This document shows positions 54,535 through 63,599 of a DNA stretch of 64,000 nt, one piece after another. The DNA is from [Empedobacter] haloabium (GTDB lineage: Bacteria > Pseudomonadota > Gammaproteobacteria > Burkholderiales > Burkholderiaceae_D): contig CP136508.1 of assembly GCA_008011715.2 (NCBI GenBank), forward strand, positions 1,240,001 to 1,304,000. Reading direction: 5' to 3'. The notes beneath the pieces are model-generated. The model was given only the letters and a program-made list of their open reading frames with translations, made no database searches and was not told the DNA's origin. Position numbers and translations under genes: made by a program. Each line of letters begins with the position of its first letter. The first letter of the stretch is position 1.

Positions 54535-57405
54535 TTGAATCAGAAGTTGGTTTTGAAGCGCAGCGTGATCGCTGTCGCGATGGCCGTTGCCGCGCAGGCA
54601 GCGTTTGCCCAGGAGGCGCAAGCCCCGATCCAGAAGGTCTTCGTGACCGGTTCCAATATCAAACGCGCCGACAAGGAAGGTTCGTCGCCGGTGCAGACCG
54701 TATCGGCCAAGCAGATCGCCGCGACGGGCGCGAATACCGTGTCCGAACTGCTGCACTCGATCCCTGCCTTTGGCTCGGGCGCGTCGGTGGACGGTTCCGA
54801 TGGTGGTTTCTCGAACGGCGCCAGCACCGCGTCGCTGCGCGGCCTCGGTTCGTCCTCCACGCTGATCCTGCTGAACGGCCGCCGCATCACGGCATCGGCC
54901 TACGCCGACCCGAACCAGGGCAAATCGGCCGTTTATGACCTGAACACCATTCCAATCTCCGCGATCGAGCGCGTCGAGATCTTCAAGGACGGCGCATCGG
55001 CCGTGTACGGCTCCGACGCGATCGCCGGCGTCATCAACTTCATCACGAAGAGCGATTTCAACGGCCTGCAACTGTCGGCCAACATCAGCGCCAACGACGA
55101 CGGCGAATACAAGCGCGAGAACGTCAACGGCGTGTGGGGCTTCGGCGACCTGGAGCAGAAGGGCTGGAGCGGCTTCGTCGCATTCGACGCCGCCAAGCGC
55201 CATCGCACCACGGTGAAGGAGCAGAAGGACGTCGAGAACGACCTGTACCGCGACATCAATACCCGCCTGAATCCGTTCTCCAGCTCGCTGTCGGCATCGC
55301 CGTTCTTCTACAAGGAAACGAAGCCGGGCAGCATGGCGTTCTACAACAACTACGCCAACCGCGCCAGCGTCATCAACCAGGTCAACTGCGACAAGTCGCA
55401 GCAGCTGGTGGGCGACCGCAACCTGCACAACCTGACGGCCATCGACACGCTGGTCGGCCGCACGTTCTGTAACTTCGACACCAACGACTACAACGAAGTG
55501 CAGGGCAAGGGCGAGGACGCGAACGTGCTGTCCAAGTTCACCTTCAAGCTCAACAACGACATCACGGCCTTCGTCGAAGCATCGGTCAGCCGCACCGAGC
55601 GCTACTTCACCGCGGCACCGCGCGCCATCCGTTCGACGGCGCCGACCACCGTGTTCACGAACGGCGGCATCCCGTCGCAGTTCCAGATCGTGCTGCCGGT
55701 GGGCCATCCGGACAATCCGTTCACGGATGCCCGTTCCGCTGTCGGCTTCCGCCTGGTGAACTCGACCAACGCGTCGGAGAACATCAACGAATCGTACCGC
55801 CTGGTCGCCGGCCTGCAAGGCAGCGTCAAGGGCTGGGACTGGGAAACCGCCCTGCTGTGGAACCGCGGCGAACGTACCGAGCGCGGCTACGGCTACCTGT
55901 ACCTGCCGACGATGCGCCGCATCATGACGGAAAACCGTACGCTGGCCGCCACGATGGCCGACCCGACGGCGACCCGCGACACCGAAAACCGTGGCTTCGC
56001 GCAAGTCAAGCAGATCGACGCCAAGGCGTCGACGTCGTTCGGCAAGCTGCCTGGCGGCGAAATCGGCCTGGCCCTGGGTGGCGAGATCCGCCAGGAGCAG
56101 ATCGGCCTGACGCCTGACCTGGCAGTCCAGCGCGGCGACATCATCGGCTTGGCCAACTCCACGGCCGATGGCTCGCGCGTGGTCAAGTCGGCCTTCGTCG
56201 AACTGCGCACGCCGTTCTTCAGCAACTTCGAGATGGACTTCGCCGGCCGTTGGGACAAATACCCGAGCGCCAGCAACTTCGTGCCGAAAGTCGGCGCCAA
56301 GTGGACCGCCAACGAACACTTCACCTTCCGTGGCACCTTCGCCGAGGGCTTCCGCGCTCCGGCCCTGACCCAGGTGTCGCCAGGTGGCGTGCAGTCGTTC
56401 ACGACCGTGACCGACACGCTGCGTTGCCCGGACGGCGTCAACCCGCTGGATGGCGCCGACAAGGTCGACTGCTCGAAAGGCGTGTCCAGCCTGTCCGCCG
56501 CCAACCCGAACCTGGCCAACGAGCGTTCGCGCAGCCTGTCGTTCGGCATGATCGTCACGCCGACGAAAAACCTGGACATCCTGATCGACTGGTACCGCAT
56601 CAAGAAGGTCGATGAAACCGCGCTGCTGGGCGCCCAGACCGTGATCGATCACGAGTCCGAATATCCTGGCCTGGTCGTGCGCGACACCAACCCGAACAAC
56701 TGGGTCATCGGTGCCGACGGCAAGGTCATCCCGAATTCGGGCGCGATCACGCAGGTGAACCGTTCCTACGTCAACCAGGGCAGCACCGAAGTTTCCGGTA
56801 TCGACCTGGAAATCACCCACCGCCTGCCGCTGGGCGACCTGGGCAAGGTGACGACGTCGCTGAACTGGGCCTACCTGGCCGAGTTCCGCCGCGCCGAGCA
56901 CTACGGCGACGTCGCGCACAACCTGGCCGGTACCCGTGGCGGCCTGTCCGACTGGAACACCTCGGTCGACGACAACCCGCGCAACCGCGGCTCGCTGTCC
57001 GTCAACTGGCAGCGTGGCGACCATTCGTTCACCGCGACCGGCAACTACGTGGGCGGCGTCTCGCTGCTGCGCCGTTACGACAACGACGTGACGTATGGCC
57101 AGCCATACTGCCACTACGGTTCCGGCCAGCCGAAGGGCGCCTATTCGCTGGGTGGCCTGCCGAAGTACACCGACTACTTCGGCAACAACTGCTCCGTGGC
57201 AGCCTGGACGACGTTCGACTTCAACTACAGCTACTCGGGCATCAAGAACCTGGTGCTGACGTTCAACGTGAAGAACGCGTTCGACCGCAAGGCGCCGTAC
57301 GATCCTGCCTACGGCAGCACGAGCGACTTCCAGGGCTTCAACGACCAGCTGCACAATGGCAAAGGCCGTTACTTCCGCCTGACCGCCAGCTACAACTTCT
57401 GGTGA
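54535..57405 (+). CDS. TonB-dependent outer-membrane receptor
   Basis: The 956-residue protein starts at TTG after AGGAGAGAG, with NQKLVLKRSV and a signal peptide ending AAFAQ. The plug has KVFVTGSNIKRADKEGSSPV, SLRGLGSSSTLILLNGRR and VYGSDAIAGVINFIT. The barrel ends FRLTASYNFW; Trp rather than Phe is last, which is allowed in large receptors. Substrate unknown. It shares the TTG start and leader pattern with the receptor at 19.2-22.1 kb. Confidence 0.93.
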   Translation: MNQKLVLKRSVIAVAMAVAAQAAFAQEAQAPIQKVFVTGSNIKRADKEGSSPVQTVSAKQIAATGANTVSELLHSIPAFGSGASVDGSDGGFSNGASTASLRGLGSSSTLILLNGRRITASAYADPNQGKSAVYDLNTIPISAIERVEIFKDGASAVYGSDAIAGVINFITKSDFNGLQLSANISANDDGEYKRENVNGVWGFGDLEQKGWSGFVAFDAAKRHRTTVKEQKDVENDLYRDINTRLNPFSSSLSASPFFYKETKPGSMAFYNNYANRASVINQVNCDKSQQLVGDRNLHNLTAIDTLVGRTFCNFDTNDYNEVQGKGEDANVLSKFTFKLNNDITAFVEASVSRTERYFTAAPRAIRSTAPTTVFTNGGIPSQFQIVLPVGHPDNPFTDARSAVGFRLVNSTNASENINESYRLVAGLQGSVKGWDWETALLWNRGERTERGYGYLYLPTMRRIMTENRTLAATMADPTATRDTENRGFAQVKQIDAKASTSFGKLPGGEIGLALGGEIRQEQIGLTPDLAVQRGDIIGLANSTADGSRVVKSAFVELRTPFFSNFEMDFAGRWDKYPSASNFVPKVGAKWTANEHFTFRGTFAEGFRAPALTQVSPGGVQSFTTVTDTLRCPDGVNPLDGADKVDCSKGVSSLSAANPNLANERSRSLSFGMIVTPTKNLDILIDWYRIKKVDETALLGAQTVIDHESEYPGLVVRDTNPNNWVIGADGKVIPNSGAITQVNRSYVNQGSTEVSGIDLEITHRLPLGDLGKVTTSLNWAYLAEFRRAEHYGDVAHNLAGTRGGLSDWNTSVDDNPRNRGSLSVNWQRGDHSFTATGNYVGGVSLLRRYDNDVTYGQPYCHYGSGQPKGAYSLGGLPKYTDYFGNNCSVAAWTTFDFNYSYSGIKNLVLTFNVKNAFDRKAPYDPAYGSTSDFQGFNDQLHNGKGRYFRLTASYNFW

Positions 57406-57445
57406 TCTGACTGATGTGCCGGCCGAAGGGCCGGCGCAGCGCAAA

Positions 57446-57477
57446 GCCGCCGCATCGCAAGGTGCGGCGGCTTTTTT
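57446..57477 (+). terminator. Terminator of the second TonB receptor gene
   Basis: GCCGCCGCA/TGCGGCGGC with an 8-base loop is followed by six T. A GCCGGCC/GGCCGGC hairpin at 57418-57435 precedes it. Confidence 0.9.
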
Positions 57478-57493
57478 CATGGCCGCGCAGGAC

Positions 57494-57556
57494 AAAAAAA
57501 AAGCCCGCTCGGTGGCGGGCTTGAAACTATTATCTTGGAGGAGAATAGTGGAGACA
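57494..57556 (-). ncRNA. Small RNA with anti-Shine-Dalgarno loop, copy 1
   Basis: On the minus strand ACUAUU/AAUAGU forms a stem whose 12-base loop displays CUCCUCC, complementary to ribosome binding sites. A terminator follows: GCCCGC/GCGGGC then nine U. Predicted length is about 63 nt. The arrangement recalls CUCCUCC-loop RNAs (cuckoo, CcsR types) of alphaproteobacteria. The 5' end is inferred from the promoter. Confidence 0.65.
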
Positions 57557-57562
57557 GGTGAG

Positions 57563-57592
57563 ATTATGCTGCACCGCTCGATATTCGTCCAA
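57563..57592 (-). promoter_or_regulatory. Promoter of small RNA copy 1
   Basis: TTGGAC (57587-57592) and CATAAT (57563-57568) on the minus strand are 18 bp apart. The same two boxes and spacing recur at copy 2, while the spacer between them has diverged. Confidence 0.6.
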
Positions 57593-57687
57593 TTGCGGTT
57601 TTCGATAATCGACATAGAAAAATTGTATATCTATGCGGTTCGGAACAACGGGGATTCGGACGGAGCGGTCGGCGGGGGCAATCGCGC

Positions 57688-57751
57688 AAAAAAAAAGCCC
57701 GCTCAGAAGGCGGGCCCTAAACTATTATCTTGGAGGAGAATAGTGGAGACA
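57688..57751 (-). ncRNA. Small RNA with anti-Shine-Dalgarno loop, copy 2
   Basis: It has the same stem (57721-57744), the same CUCCUCC loop and a GCCCGC/GCGGGC terminator with nine U as copy 1, 195 bp away. The terminator loop differs (TCAGAA against TCGGTG), as expected for two functional copies. Confidence 0.65.
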
Positions 57752-57757
57752 GGTGAG

Positions 57758-57787
57758 ATTATGCTGCGTCGCCACATATTCGTCCAA
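57758..57787 (-). promoter_or_regulatory. Promoter of small RNA copy 2
   Basis: TTGGAC (57782-57787) and CATAAT (57758-57763), spacing 18 bp, as at copy 1. TATCGAAAA lies upstream in both. Confidence 0.6.
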
Positions 57788-57831
57788 TTTTCGTTTTCGA
57801 TAAGCGTTATAAAAAAGTCATATAACGAGCG

Positions 57832-58596
57832 TCAGTCCTTGACCGGCACCGTGTAGTTCAGCGCCATCCGGCCGCCGTCCACGTACAGCGTCTGCCCCGT
57901 CATGTAGCTGGCGTCGTCGCTGGCCAGGAAGGCGGCGATCGACGCCACCTCCTCCGGCTCACCGCAGCGGCCCAGCGGCGTGCGCGACAGGATCGTATGG
58001 CGTGCCTGTGCACTGGAAAGCACCGCTTCCCGCGCCAGCTCGGTCAGGATCGTACCGGGGCCGATGCCGTTGACGCGGATGCCGTGCGGTGCCAGGTTCA
58101 AGGCCATCACCTTGGTCAACTGGTTGATGCCGCCCTTGGACACGACGTACGGCACCTGGTTCGGAATCGCCAGTTCGGCGTTGACGCTGGACATGTTGAT
58201 GATGCTGCCGGACTGCTGCTTCACCATCACGCGCGCGGCCGCCTGGCCGCACAGGAACATCGATTTCAGATTGATGCGCAGTACACGGTCGAAGTCTTCT
58301 TCCGTCAGGTCGAGGAAATCCGCCGCGTGCGTCACGCCGGCGTTGTTGACGAGGATGTCGATGCGGCCGAACGCTTCCAGGGTGGCGGCCACCAGCGCGT
58401 CCACGTCGGCCTTCATGCCGACGTCGGCCTGGAAAAAGCGGGCGCCGTCGCCCAGCGCCTCGGCAGCCTGAGCGCCCTCGGGGCGGATGTCCGCCAGCAT
58501 GACGCGTGCGCCTTCGGCGCTCAGGCGCTGGGCGCAGGCCAGGCCGATGCCACGGCTGGCACCGGTCACGATGGCGGTTTTATTGGTCAGTCTCAT
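57832..58596 (-). CDS. SDR-family oxidoreductase
   Basis: The 254-residue protein is a classical short-chain dehydrogenase: TGASRGIG at 11-18 (cofactor), NNAG near 86, catalytic Ser in INMSSV near 139 and YVVSK near 152. Asp in LADIRP after the second strand suggests NAD(H) rather than NADP(H). Substrate unknown; glucose 1-dehydrogenase or 3-oxoacyl reductase annotations would be generic. It lies upstream of the two small RNAs on the same strand. Confidence 0.9.
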   Translation of the reverse strand: MRLTNKTAIVTGASRGIGLACAQRLSAEGARVMLADIRPEGAQAAEALGDGARFFQADVGMKADVDALVAATLEAFGRIDILVNNAGVTHAADFLDLTEEDFDRVLRINLKSMFLCGQAAARVMVKQQSGSIINMSSVNAELAIPNQVPYVVSKGGINQLTKVMALNLAPHGIRVNGIGPGTILTELAREAVLSSAQARHTILSRTPLGRCGEPEEVASIAAFLASDDASYMTGQTLYVDGGRMALNYTVPVKD

Positions 58597-58642
58597 GCGC
58601 TGCTTTCGTGCGGTGGAAAGAGCGCATGATAGCAGGGCGTGC

Positions 58643-59167
58643 CTACAGGATCACGGCCTCGTTGGGCAGCTGGTTGGGCCGGGCGCCGCCGGCGGGGAAG
58701 TGCCGCTGCAGCAGGTCGGACAGCTGGTGCAGGGCCGCCAGCGTGCTGTCGTGGAAATCGCCGCGCGCGAAGCCGGACGTCATCGTGCGGCACACGGCCT
58801 GCCAGTCGCTGTCGGCAATCAGGCGCCCGACGTTGCGGTCGGCCACGATGTCCACTTCGCGCGCGGCCAGGTTCACGTAGATCAGCACGCCGCAGTTTTC
58901 TTCCGTGTCCCACACCCCGTACTGGGCGAACAGGGCGCGCGCACGATCGCGGTTGCTGACGTTGGCGAAGGCGGCGCCGGCCGGCAGGGCGGGCTCGACG
59001 ATCAGGCGCACTTCGGCGCGATGGCGTTGTTCGCCTTCGGCGATCGCGGCCGCGATGGCCTCCAGCGTGCGTTGCGGGAAGCAACGCCGGCCTTGCGACG
59101 ATCCCGTCATCAGGTGGCGCAGCGCGCGCCGGCAGCGGCCCGCAAAGCTTGTGGGTAATGTGCTCAT
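58643..59167 (-). CDS. TPM-domain protein, soluble
   Basis: The 174-residue protein starts at an ATG overlapping the previous stop (TGATG). It has the TPM pattern: RTLEAIAAAIAEGEQRHRAE, YGVWDTEENCGVLIYVNLAA and DIVADRNVG. There is no signal peptide, unlike its neighbour. It is the third gene of the LemA-TPM-TPM unit, commonly linked in proteobacteria; role uncertain. Confidence 0.88.
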   Translation of the reverse strand: MSTLPTSFAGRCRRALRHLMTGSSQGRRCFPQRTLEAIAAAIAEGEQRHRAEVRLIVEPALPAGAAFANVSNRDRARALFAQYGVWDTEENCGVLIYVNLAAREVDIVADRNVGRLIADSDWQAVCRTMTSGFARGDFHDSTLAALHQLSDLLQRHFPAGGARPNQLPNEAVIL

Positions 59168-60207
59168 CACCAGTCTCCCGAGGCGCCGCCGCCGTCGAAC
59201 GTGCCGCCGCCACCGCCGCCAAAGCCGCCACCGCCGCCAAAGCCACCACCGCCGAATCCGCCGCCACGCCCCGCATTGCCGAGCGCGCTGCCGATGGCGC
59301 TTCCGATCAGGATGCCTGCCGCGTCCGAGCCCCAGCCGGAACGGTGCAGGCCGCGCCGGCGGCTGCCACCACGCAGGATCGGCAGCACGACGAACAAGCC
59401 GAACAGCAAGGCCGGCCACCAGGGGAAGCCGCTGTCCTGCTGCGCCTGCTGCTGCGCCGGCGCCTGGCGGGCCGGTGCGGGGAACTGTTCCTTGTCCAGC
59501 AAGGTGGCGATGGCGCTCACGCCTGCGGCGAGGCCGCCGTAGTAATCGTTGTTGCGAAAGTGCGGCGCGATGACATCCTGCAGCACGCGCTTCGATTGCG
59601 CATCCGTCAGCGAGCCTTGCACGCCCCGGCCCGCTTCGATGCGCATGCGTCGCAGCGACGATGGGTTGTCCTTGGCAACGAGCAGCAGCACGCCGTCATC
59701 GACGCCCTTGCGGCCCAGCTTCCATGCGTCCGTGACGCGAATGCTGTATTGCTCGATCGGTTCCGGCGCCGTGCTGGACATCAGCAGGACGGCGATCTGG
59801 CTGCCTGTCTTCGTTTCGTAGTCAGCCAGCACCGCTTCCAGCGCCGCGCGCTGCTGCGGCGTCAGCAGGTTGATTTGATCGGTCACGCGTGCCTTCAGTT
59901 CCGGCACGGGGACGAAGCCTTGCGGCTGCGCCGTGCCTTGCGCGCGCGCCGCCTCGACGACCAGCAGCGCAAAGCACAGCAGCAGCACGACGATCGTGTA
60001 GCGCACCAGCCAGTGGCCGAGCCAGCCGCCGGACGGCCGGCGCGGCGCCCATGCACGCAAGCCGCGCCGGCGGCCACGACCGCGTACATCGCGCTCGTTC
60101 GTGACTTCGGCGGTGCCCAGCCACTTGCCTTCGGAAGGACGGTCGCTGCGGCGCCCCCGCCCGCTGGCAGAAGGCGGTGTCACATGATCCGATGGGCCGG
60201 AGGCCAT
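59167..60207 (-). CDS. TPM-domain membrane protein with Gly-rich tail
   Basis: The 346-residue protein has an Arg-rich cytoplasmic N-terminus (about 1-65), a span near 67-90, a periplasmic TPM domain (VTDQINLLTPQQRAALEAVL onward, with KGVDDGVLLLVA), a second span near 280, and a tail of GGFGGGG repeats. The second ATG is taken as start because AAGGA then lies 6 bases upstream. It follows LemA by 9 bp. The long basic N-terminal extension is unusual for the family. Confidence 0.88.
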   Translation of the reverse strand: MASGPSDHVTPPSASGRGRRSDRPSEGKWLGTAEVTNERDVRGRGRRRGLRAWAPRRPSGGWLGHWLVRYTIVVLLLCFALLVVEAARAQGTAQPQGFVPVPELKARVTDQINLLTPQQRAALEAVLADYETKTGSQIAVLLMSSTAPEPIEQYSIRVTDAWKLGRKGVDDGVLLLVAKDNPSSLRRMRIEAGRGVQGSLTDAQSKRVLQDVIAPHFRNNDYYGGLAAGVSAIATLLDKEQFPAPARQAPAQQQAQQDSGFPWWPALLFGLFVVLPILRGGSRRRGLHRSGWGSDAAGILIGSAIGSALGNAGRGGGFGGGGFGGGGGFGGGGGGTFDGGGASGDW

Positions 60208-60216
60208 GGGCATTCC

Positions 60217-60816
60217 TTATTTCTTGTTGAAGTCGACAGTCGGTGCGGACGAGATGGCTTTCTCGTTCTCGACCTGGAAGCTTGGCCGCACTTCATAGCC
60301 GAACATCTTGGCCGTCAGGTTCGTCGGGAAACGACGCGCCAGGACGTTGTAATCCTGTACCGAAGCAATATAGCGCTGGCGGGCCACCGTGATGCGGTTT
60401 TCCGTGCCTTCCAGTTGCGACTGCAGGTCACGGAAGCTCGTGTCCGCCTTCAGTTCAGGGTATTTTTCCGACACGACCATCAGGCGCGACAGCGCGGACG
60501 ACAGCTCGCCCTGTGCCTGCTGGAATTTCTGGAAGGCGGCCGGGTTGTTCAGCGTCTCCGGCGTTACCTGCATGCTGGTGGCCTGGGCACGGGCCTTGGT
60601 GACGGCCTCCAGCGTTTCGCGTTCATGCGACGCATAGCCTTTTACGGTATTGACGAGGTTGGGAATCAGGTCGGCGCGGCGCTGGTACTGGTTGACCACT
60701 TCGCCCCAGGCCGCCTTGACGGCCTCATCCTTGCTCTGGAATTCGTTGTAGCCACAGCCGGACAGGGCAACGGCCGTCAGCACCAGTGCAATCCATCGTT
60801 CAAACCTGTTGCGCAT
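60217..60816 (-). CDS. LemA-family lipoprotein
   Basis: The 199-residue protein has a lipobox ending ALSGC, then the LemA helical domain: VNQYQRRADLIPNLVNTVKG, ETLEAVTKARAQA and YNVLARRFPTNLTAKMFGY. AAGGAG precedes the ATG. First gene of the LemA-TPM-TPM operon. Function in the envelope is unclear. Confidence 0.92.
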   Translation of the reverse strand: MRNRFERWIALVLTAVALSGCGYNEFQSKDEAVKAAWGEVVNQYQRRADLIPNLVNTVKGYASHERETLEAVTKARAQATSMQVTPETLNNPAAFQKFQQAQGELSSALSRLMVVSEKYPELKADTSFRDLQSQLEGTENRITVARQRYIASVQDYNVLARRFPTNLTAKMFGYEVRPSFQVENEKAISSAPTVDFNKK

Positions 60817-60992
60817 GATTTCTCCTTATTGTTCGCAGAAAGCCCGCGCTGACAGGTCAACGCGGGTGGTTCGACTATACCCGTATTGCAAGAACCGCTT
60901 TGTTCGGTGCAGCACACAGCGTCCCGGCGATGGGCCCTTGCAACAGTCCTTTATAATATCGGGTTTGCAACGAACAGATTAAAGGGGCCGGC

Positions 60993-61811
60993 GTGACTTT
61001 CATTAACAAACTGGATGCTGCCTGGGCGGCCAACGACTCCCTGCTGTGCGTGGGCCTGGACCCGGACATGGCGCGCCTGCCGGCGCAGTTCCAGTCGGCG
61101 CCGGACGGCATTTACCGCTTCTGCACCGAAATCATCGACGCGACCGCCGACCTGGCGTGCGCCTTCAAGCCGCAGATCGCGTACTTCGCGGCACTGGGTG
61201 CGGAACAGCAACTGGAACGCATCTGCGCCTACCTGCGCGACAAGCACCCGCACATCCCGCTGATCCTGGATTCGAAGCGGGGCGATATCGGCGCGACCGC
61301 GAAACAGTACGCACGCGAGGCCTACGACCGCTACGGCGCCGACGCCGTCACCGTCAGCCCCTACATGGGCGGCGATTCGGTCGAGCCTTACATGGAATGG
61401 ACCGACCGCGGCGTGATCGTGCTGTGCCGCACGTCGAACCCGGGCGGTTCGGATCTGCAGTTCCTGGAGGTGAACGGCCGCCCGCTGTACCAGCACGTGG
61501 CGCAGCTGGTGGCGGACAAGTGGAACAGCAACGGCCAGTGCGCACTGGTCGTCGGCGCCACGTTCCCGGAGGAACTGGCGCAGGTGCGCGCCATCGTGGG
61601 CGAGATGCCGTTGCTGGTGCCCGGCATCGGCGCGCAGGGCGGCGATATCGTCGCGACCGTTACCGCCGGCAAGACCACGGCCGGCAAGGGCATGATGATC
61701 AATTCCTCGCGCGCCATCCTGTATGCCACGGCGCAGGCGGGCGAGGACTTCGCCGCCGCCGCGCGGCGGGTGGCGCTGGAGACGCGTGACGCGATCAATG
61801 CGGCGCGCTAA
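60993..61811 (+). CDS. pyrF: Orotidine 5'-phosphate decarboxylase
   Basis: It makes UMP from OMP in pyrimidine synthesis. The 272 residues and the motif [17 protein letters not shown] identify the type 2 subfamily. LCVGLDPD at the N-terminus and PGIGAQGGD near the phosphate site are also typical. The start is GTG after AGGGG. A TATAAT lies at 60952-60957. It converges on sbcB with a repeat element between. Confidence 0.96.
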   Translation: MTFINKLDAAWAANDSLLCVGLDPDMARLPAQFQSAPDGIYRFCTEIIDATADLACAFKPQIAYFAALGAEQQLERICAYLRDKHPHIPLILDSKRGDIGATAKQYAREAYDRYGADAVTVSPYMGGDSVEPYMEWTDRGVIVLCRTSNPGGSDLQFLEVNGRPLYQHVAQLVADKWNSNGQCALVVGATFPEELAQVRAIVGEMPLLVPGIGAQGGDIVATVTAGKTTAGKGMMINSSRAILYATAQAGEDFAAAARRVALETRDAINAAR

Positions 61812-61839
61812 GACATTGACATCGGCGCCGTACCGGATA

Positions 61840-61959
61840 GGGTCTGCCGGGGCGCCGGACCGCCCCGGCGGGGACTGACCCTGAAGTTTTGGGGCAGCAT
61901 CCCGCGCCTCAGGTAACATCGAATAAACTTCGGGGTCAGTCCCTTGCAGGGACAGACCC
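61840..61959. repeat. Single diverged copy of the 82 bp quasi-palindrome
   Basis: It contains GGGACTGACCC (61871-61881), AACTTC then GGGTCAGTCCC (61933-61943) and GGGACAGACCC (61949-61959), with a longer loop than the tandem copies. It lies between two convergent stops, where it could also act as a terminator. Confidence 0.75.
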
Positions 61960-61975
61960 CAGCGACCCCAGCGGC

Positions 61976-63439
61976 TCAGTACGGCTGCGGCACGATCATC
62001 TCGGCGTACTCGTAGAGCGCGCCCAGGATCTGCTCGGCCCGCTCGTCCGCCTCGCCGGACAGGTGGTCGATCTCGCCGAACAACTGGTCGATGCTGCGCG
62101 CGCCGTCCGCGCCTTCCAGCAGGCGCGCCGCGCGGTGCTGCTCCCAGTGCTCGAATTCGTGTTCCGACAGCGTTTCCGGGAAGTTGCGCGCGCGGTAGCG
62201 GAACAGCAGTTCGCCCAGCCGCTCATCTTCGAAATGCGGTGCCATCGTGGCGAGGCGTTGCGGGCTCTCGCGCCGCAGCGAGTCGAGCAGGCGGCGGTCC
62301 GCCGAGCCGATGAAGCCGCCGTACAGGTCTTCGTCCACGTCGCCCGGCTCGCTGGCGGGGCGGTGGAACACCTGCGCCCAGGTCGATGCCATGTCCGGCC
62401 CAGCCTTGGCATAGCCCGCATGCGCATGGGCGCGCTCGAGGTCCATGCCCCAGCGCTCGGCCATCTGCGCCGTCAGCGTTTTCAGGTTGGACACCAGCAT
62501 CGGCGATTTGTTCAGGTGGATCGTCTTGATCGGCAGGCGCGTCATGCCCTCCGGCAGGTCGGCGGCGCGGCTGAACATGCGCAGCCGGATCGTTTCCACA
62601 TCCAGTTCGAACAGCTCGCGCGGGTCGTGGTGGCAGTCCCACACGATCAGCTCGTTCTTGTTGGTCGGATGCGGCGCCAATGGCCACACCAGCGCCATGC
62701 AGCCCCGTTCGGCCGGGAACATGCCGGACACGTGCAGGAACGGCTGGCGCATCTCGCGCGCCAGGTGCATGCCGATCTCCTCCGCCACGCGGTCCTTCTT
62801 GTGCAGCGCCAGGCAGAAGTCGAACAGGCGCGGCTGCTTCGACCGGATCAGGCGTGCCAGGCCGATCGTGGCGCGCACGTCCGACAAGGCGTCGTGCGCG
62901 GCCTCGTGCTGCAGGCCGTTGGCCGCCGTCAGCAATTCCAGCTTGAAGCTGGGCTTGCCGTTTTCGCCCACGGGCCAGTTGATGCCGTCCGGCCGCAGCG
63001 CATAGCACATGCGCACGACGTCCAGCAGGTCCCAGCGGCCGCAGCCGTTCTGCCATTCGCGCGCATACGGGTCGATCAGGTTGCGCCAGAACAGGAAGCG
63101 CGTGACCTCGTCGTCGAAGCGGATCGTGTTGTAGCCGACCCCGATCGTGCCGGGCTCGGCGAACGCCGCTTCGATGACCTTGGCGAACTGGTGTTCCGGC
63201 ACGCCTTCCTGCAGGCATTGCTGTGGCGTGATGCCGGTGATCAGGCAGGACTGCGGGTCGGGCAGGTAGTCGTTGGCCGGCTGGCAGAACAGCATGATCG
63301 GCTCGCCGATCTCGTTCAGTTCCGCATCCGTGCGGATCGCGGCGAACTGGGCGGGACGGTCGCGGCGCGGCACGGCGCCGAAGGTTTCATAGTCGTGCCA
63401 AAGGAAAGTGTGATTGCTCATGGTCGCAGGGTTGGTCAT
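61976..63439 (-). CDS. sbcB: Exodeoxyribonuclease I
   Basis: This 3'-5' single-strand DNA exonuclease acts in repair and recombination. The 487 residues match the family. DEDD residues are visible in WHDYETFG (ExoI), GYNTIRFDDE (ExoII) and HDALSDVRAT (ExoIII). The start may be ATG at 63439 or 63421; neither has a strong ribosome site. Confidence 0.95.
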   Translation of the reverse strand: MTNPATMSNHTFLWHDYETFGAVPRRDRPAQFAAIRTDAELNEIGEPIMLFCQPANDYLPDPQSCLITGITPQQCLQEGVPEHQFAKVIEAAFAEPGTIGVGYNTIRFDDEVTRFLFWRNLIDPYAREWQNGCGRWDLLDVVRMCYALRPDGINWPVGENGKPSFKLELLTAANGLQHEAAHDALSDVRATIGLARLIRSKQPRLFDFCLALHKKDRVAEEIGMHLAREMRQPFLHVSGMFPAERGCMALVWPLAPHPTNKNELIVWDCHHDPRELFELDVETIRLRMFSRAADLPEGMTRLPIKTIHLNKSPMLVSNLKTLTAQMAERWGMDLERAHAHAGYAKAGPDMASTWAQVFHRPASEPGDVDEDLYGGFIGSADRRLLDSLRRESPQRLATMAPHFEDERLGELLFRYRARNFPETLSEHEFEHWEQHRAARLLEGADGARSIDQLFGEIDHLSGEADERAEQILGALYEYAEMIVPQPY

Positions 63440-63599
63440 CGGGCCCCGTCGGGGGGCGCCCGTCGGGGTGGATTATCGCGGCAAACCGTGTTTCTCTCAA
63501 TGCAAAATCCATACTCGGGCCGATGACCGCAAACAGGCACCAGCCATGGGTAGACTCGACCGCGCGGGAAAAGTTCGGTGGCGGCGCGAGAGCGCGTCG

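Noticed and set aside
57416..57856. Plus-strand protein with two copies of a LLSWRRIVETGEIM repeat
   Set aside because: The repeated peptide is the translation of the two small-RNA units. The minus strand has matching promoters and U-tract terminators, and differences between the copies are not biased to third codon positions.
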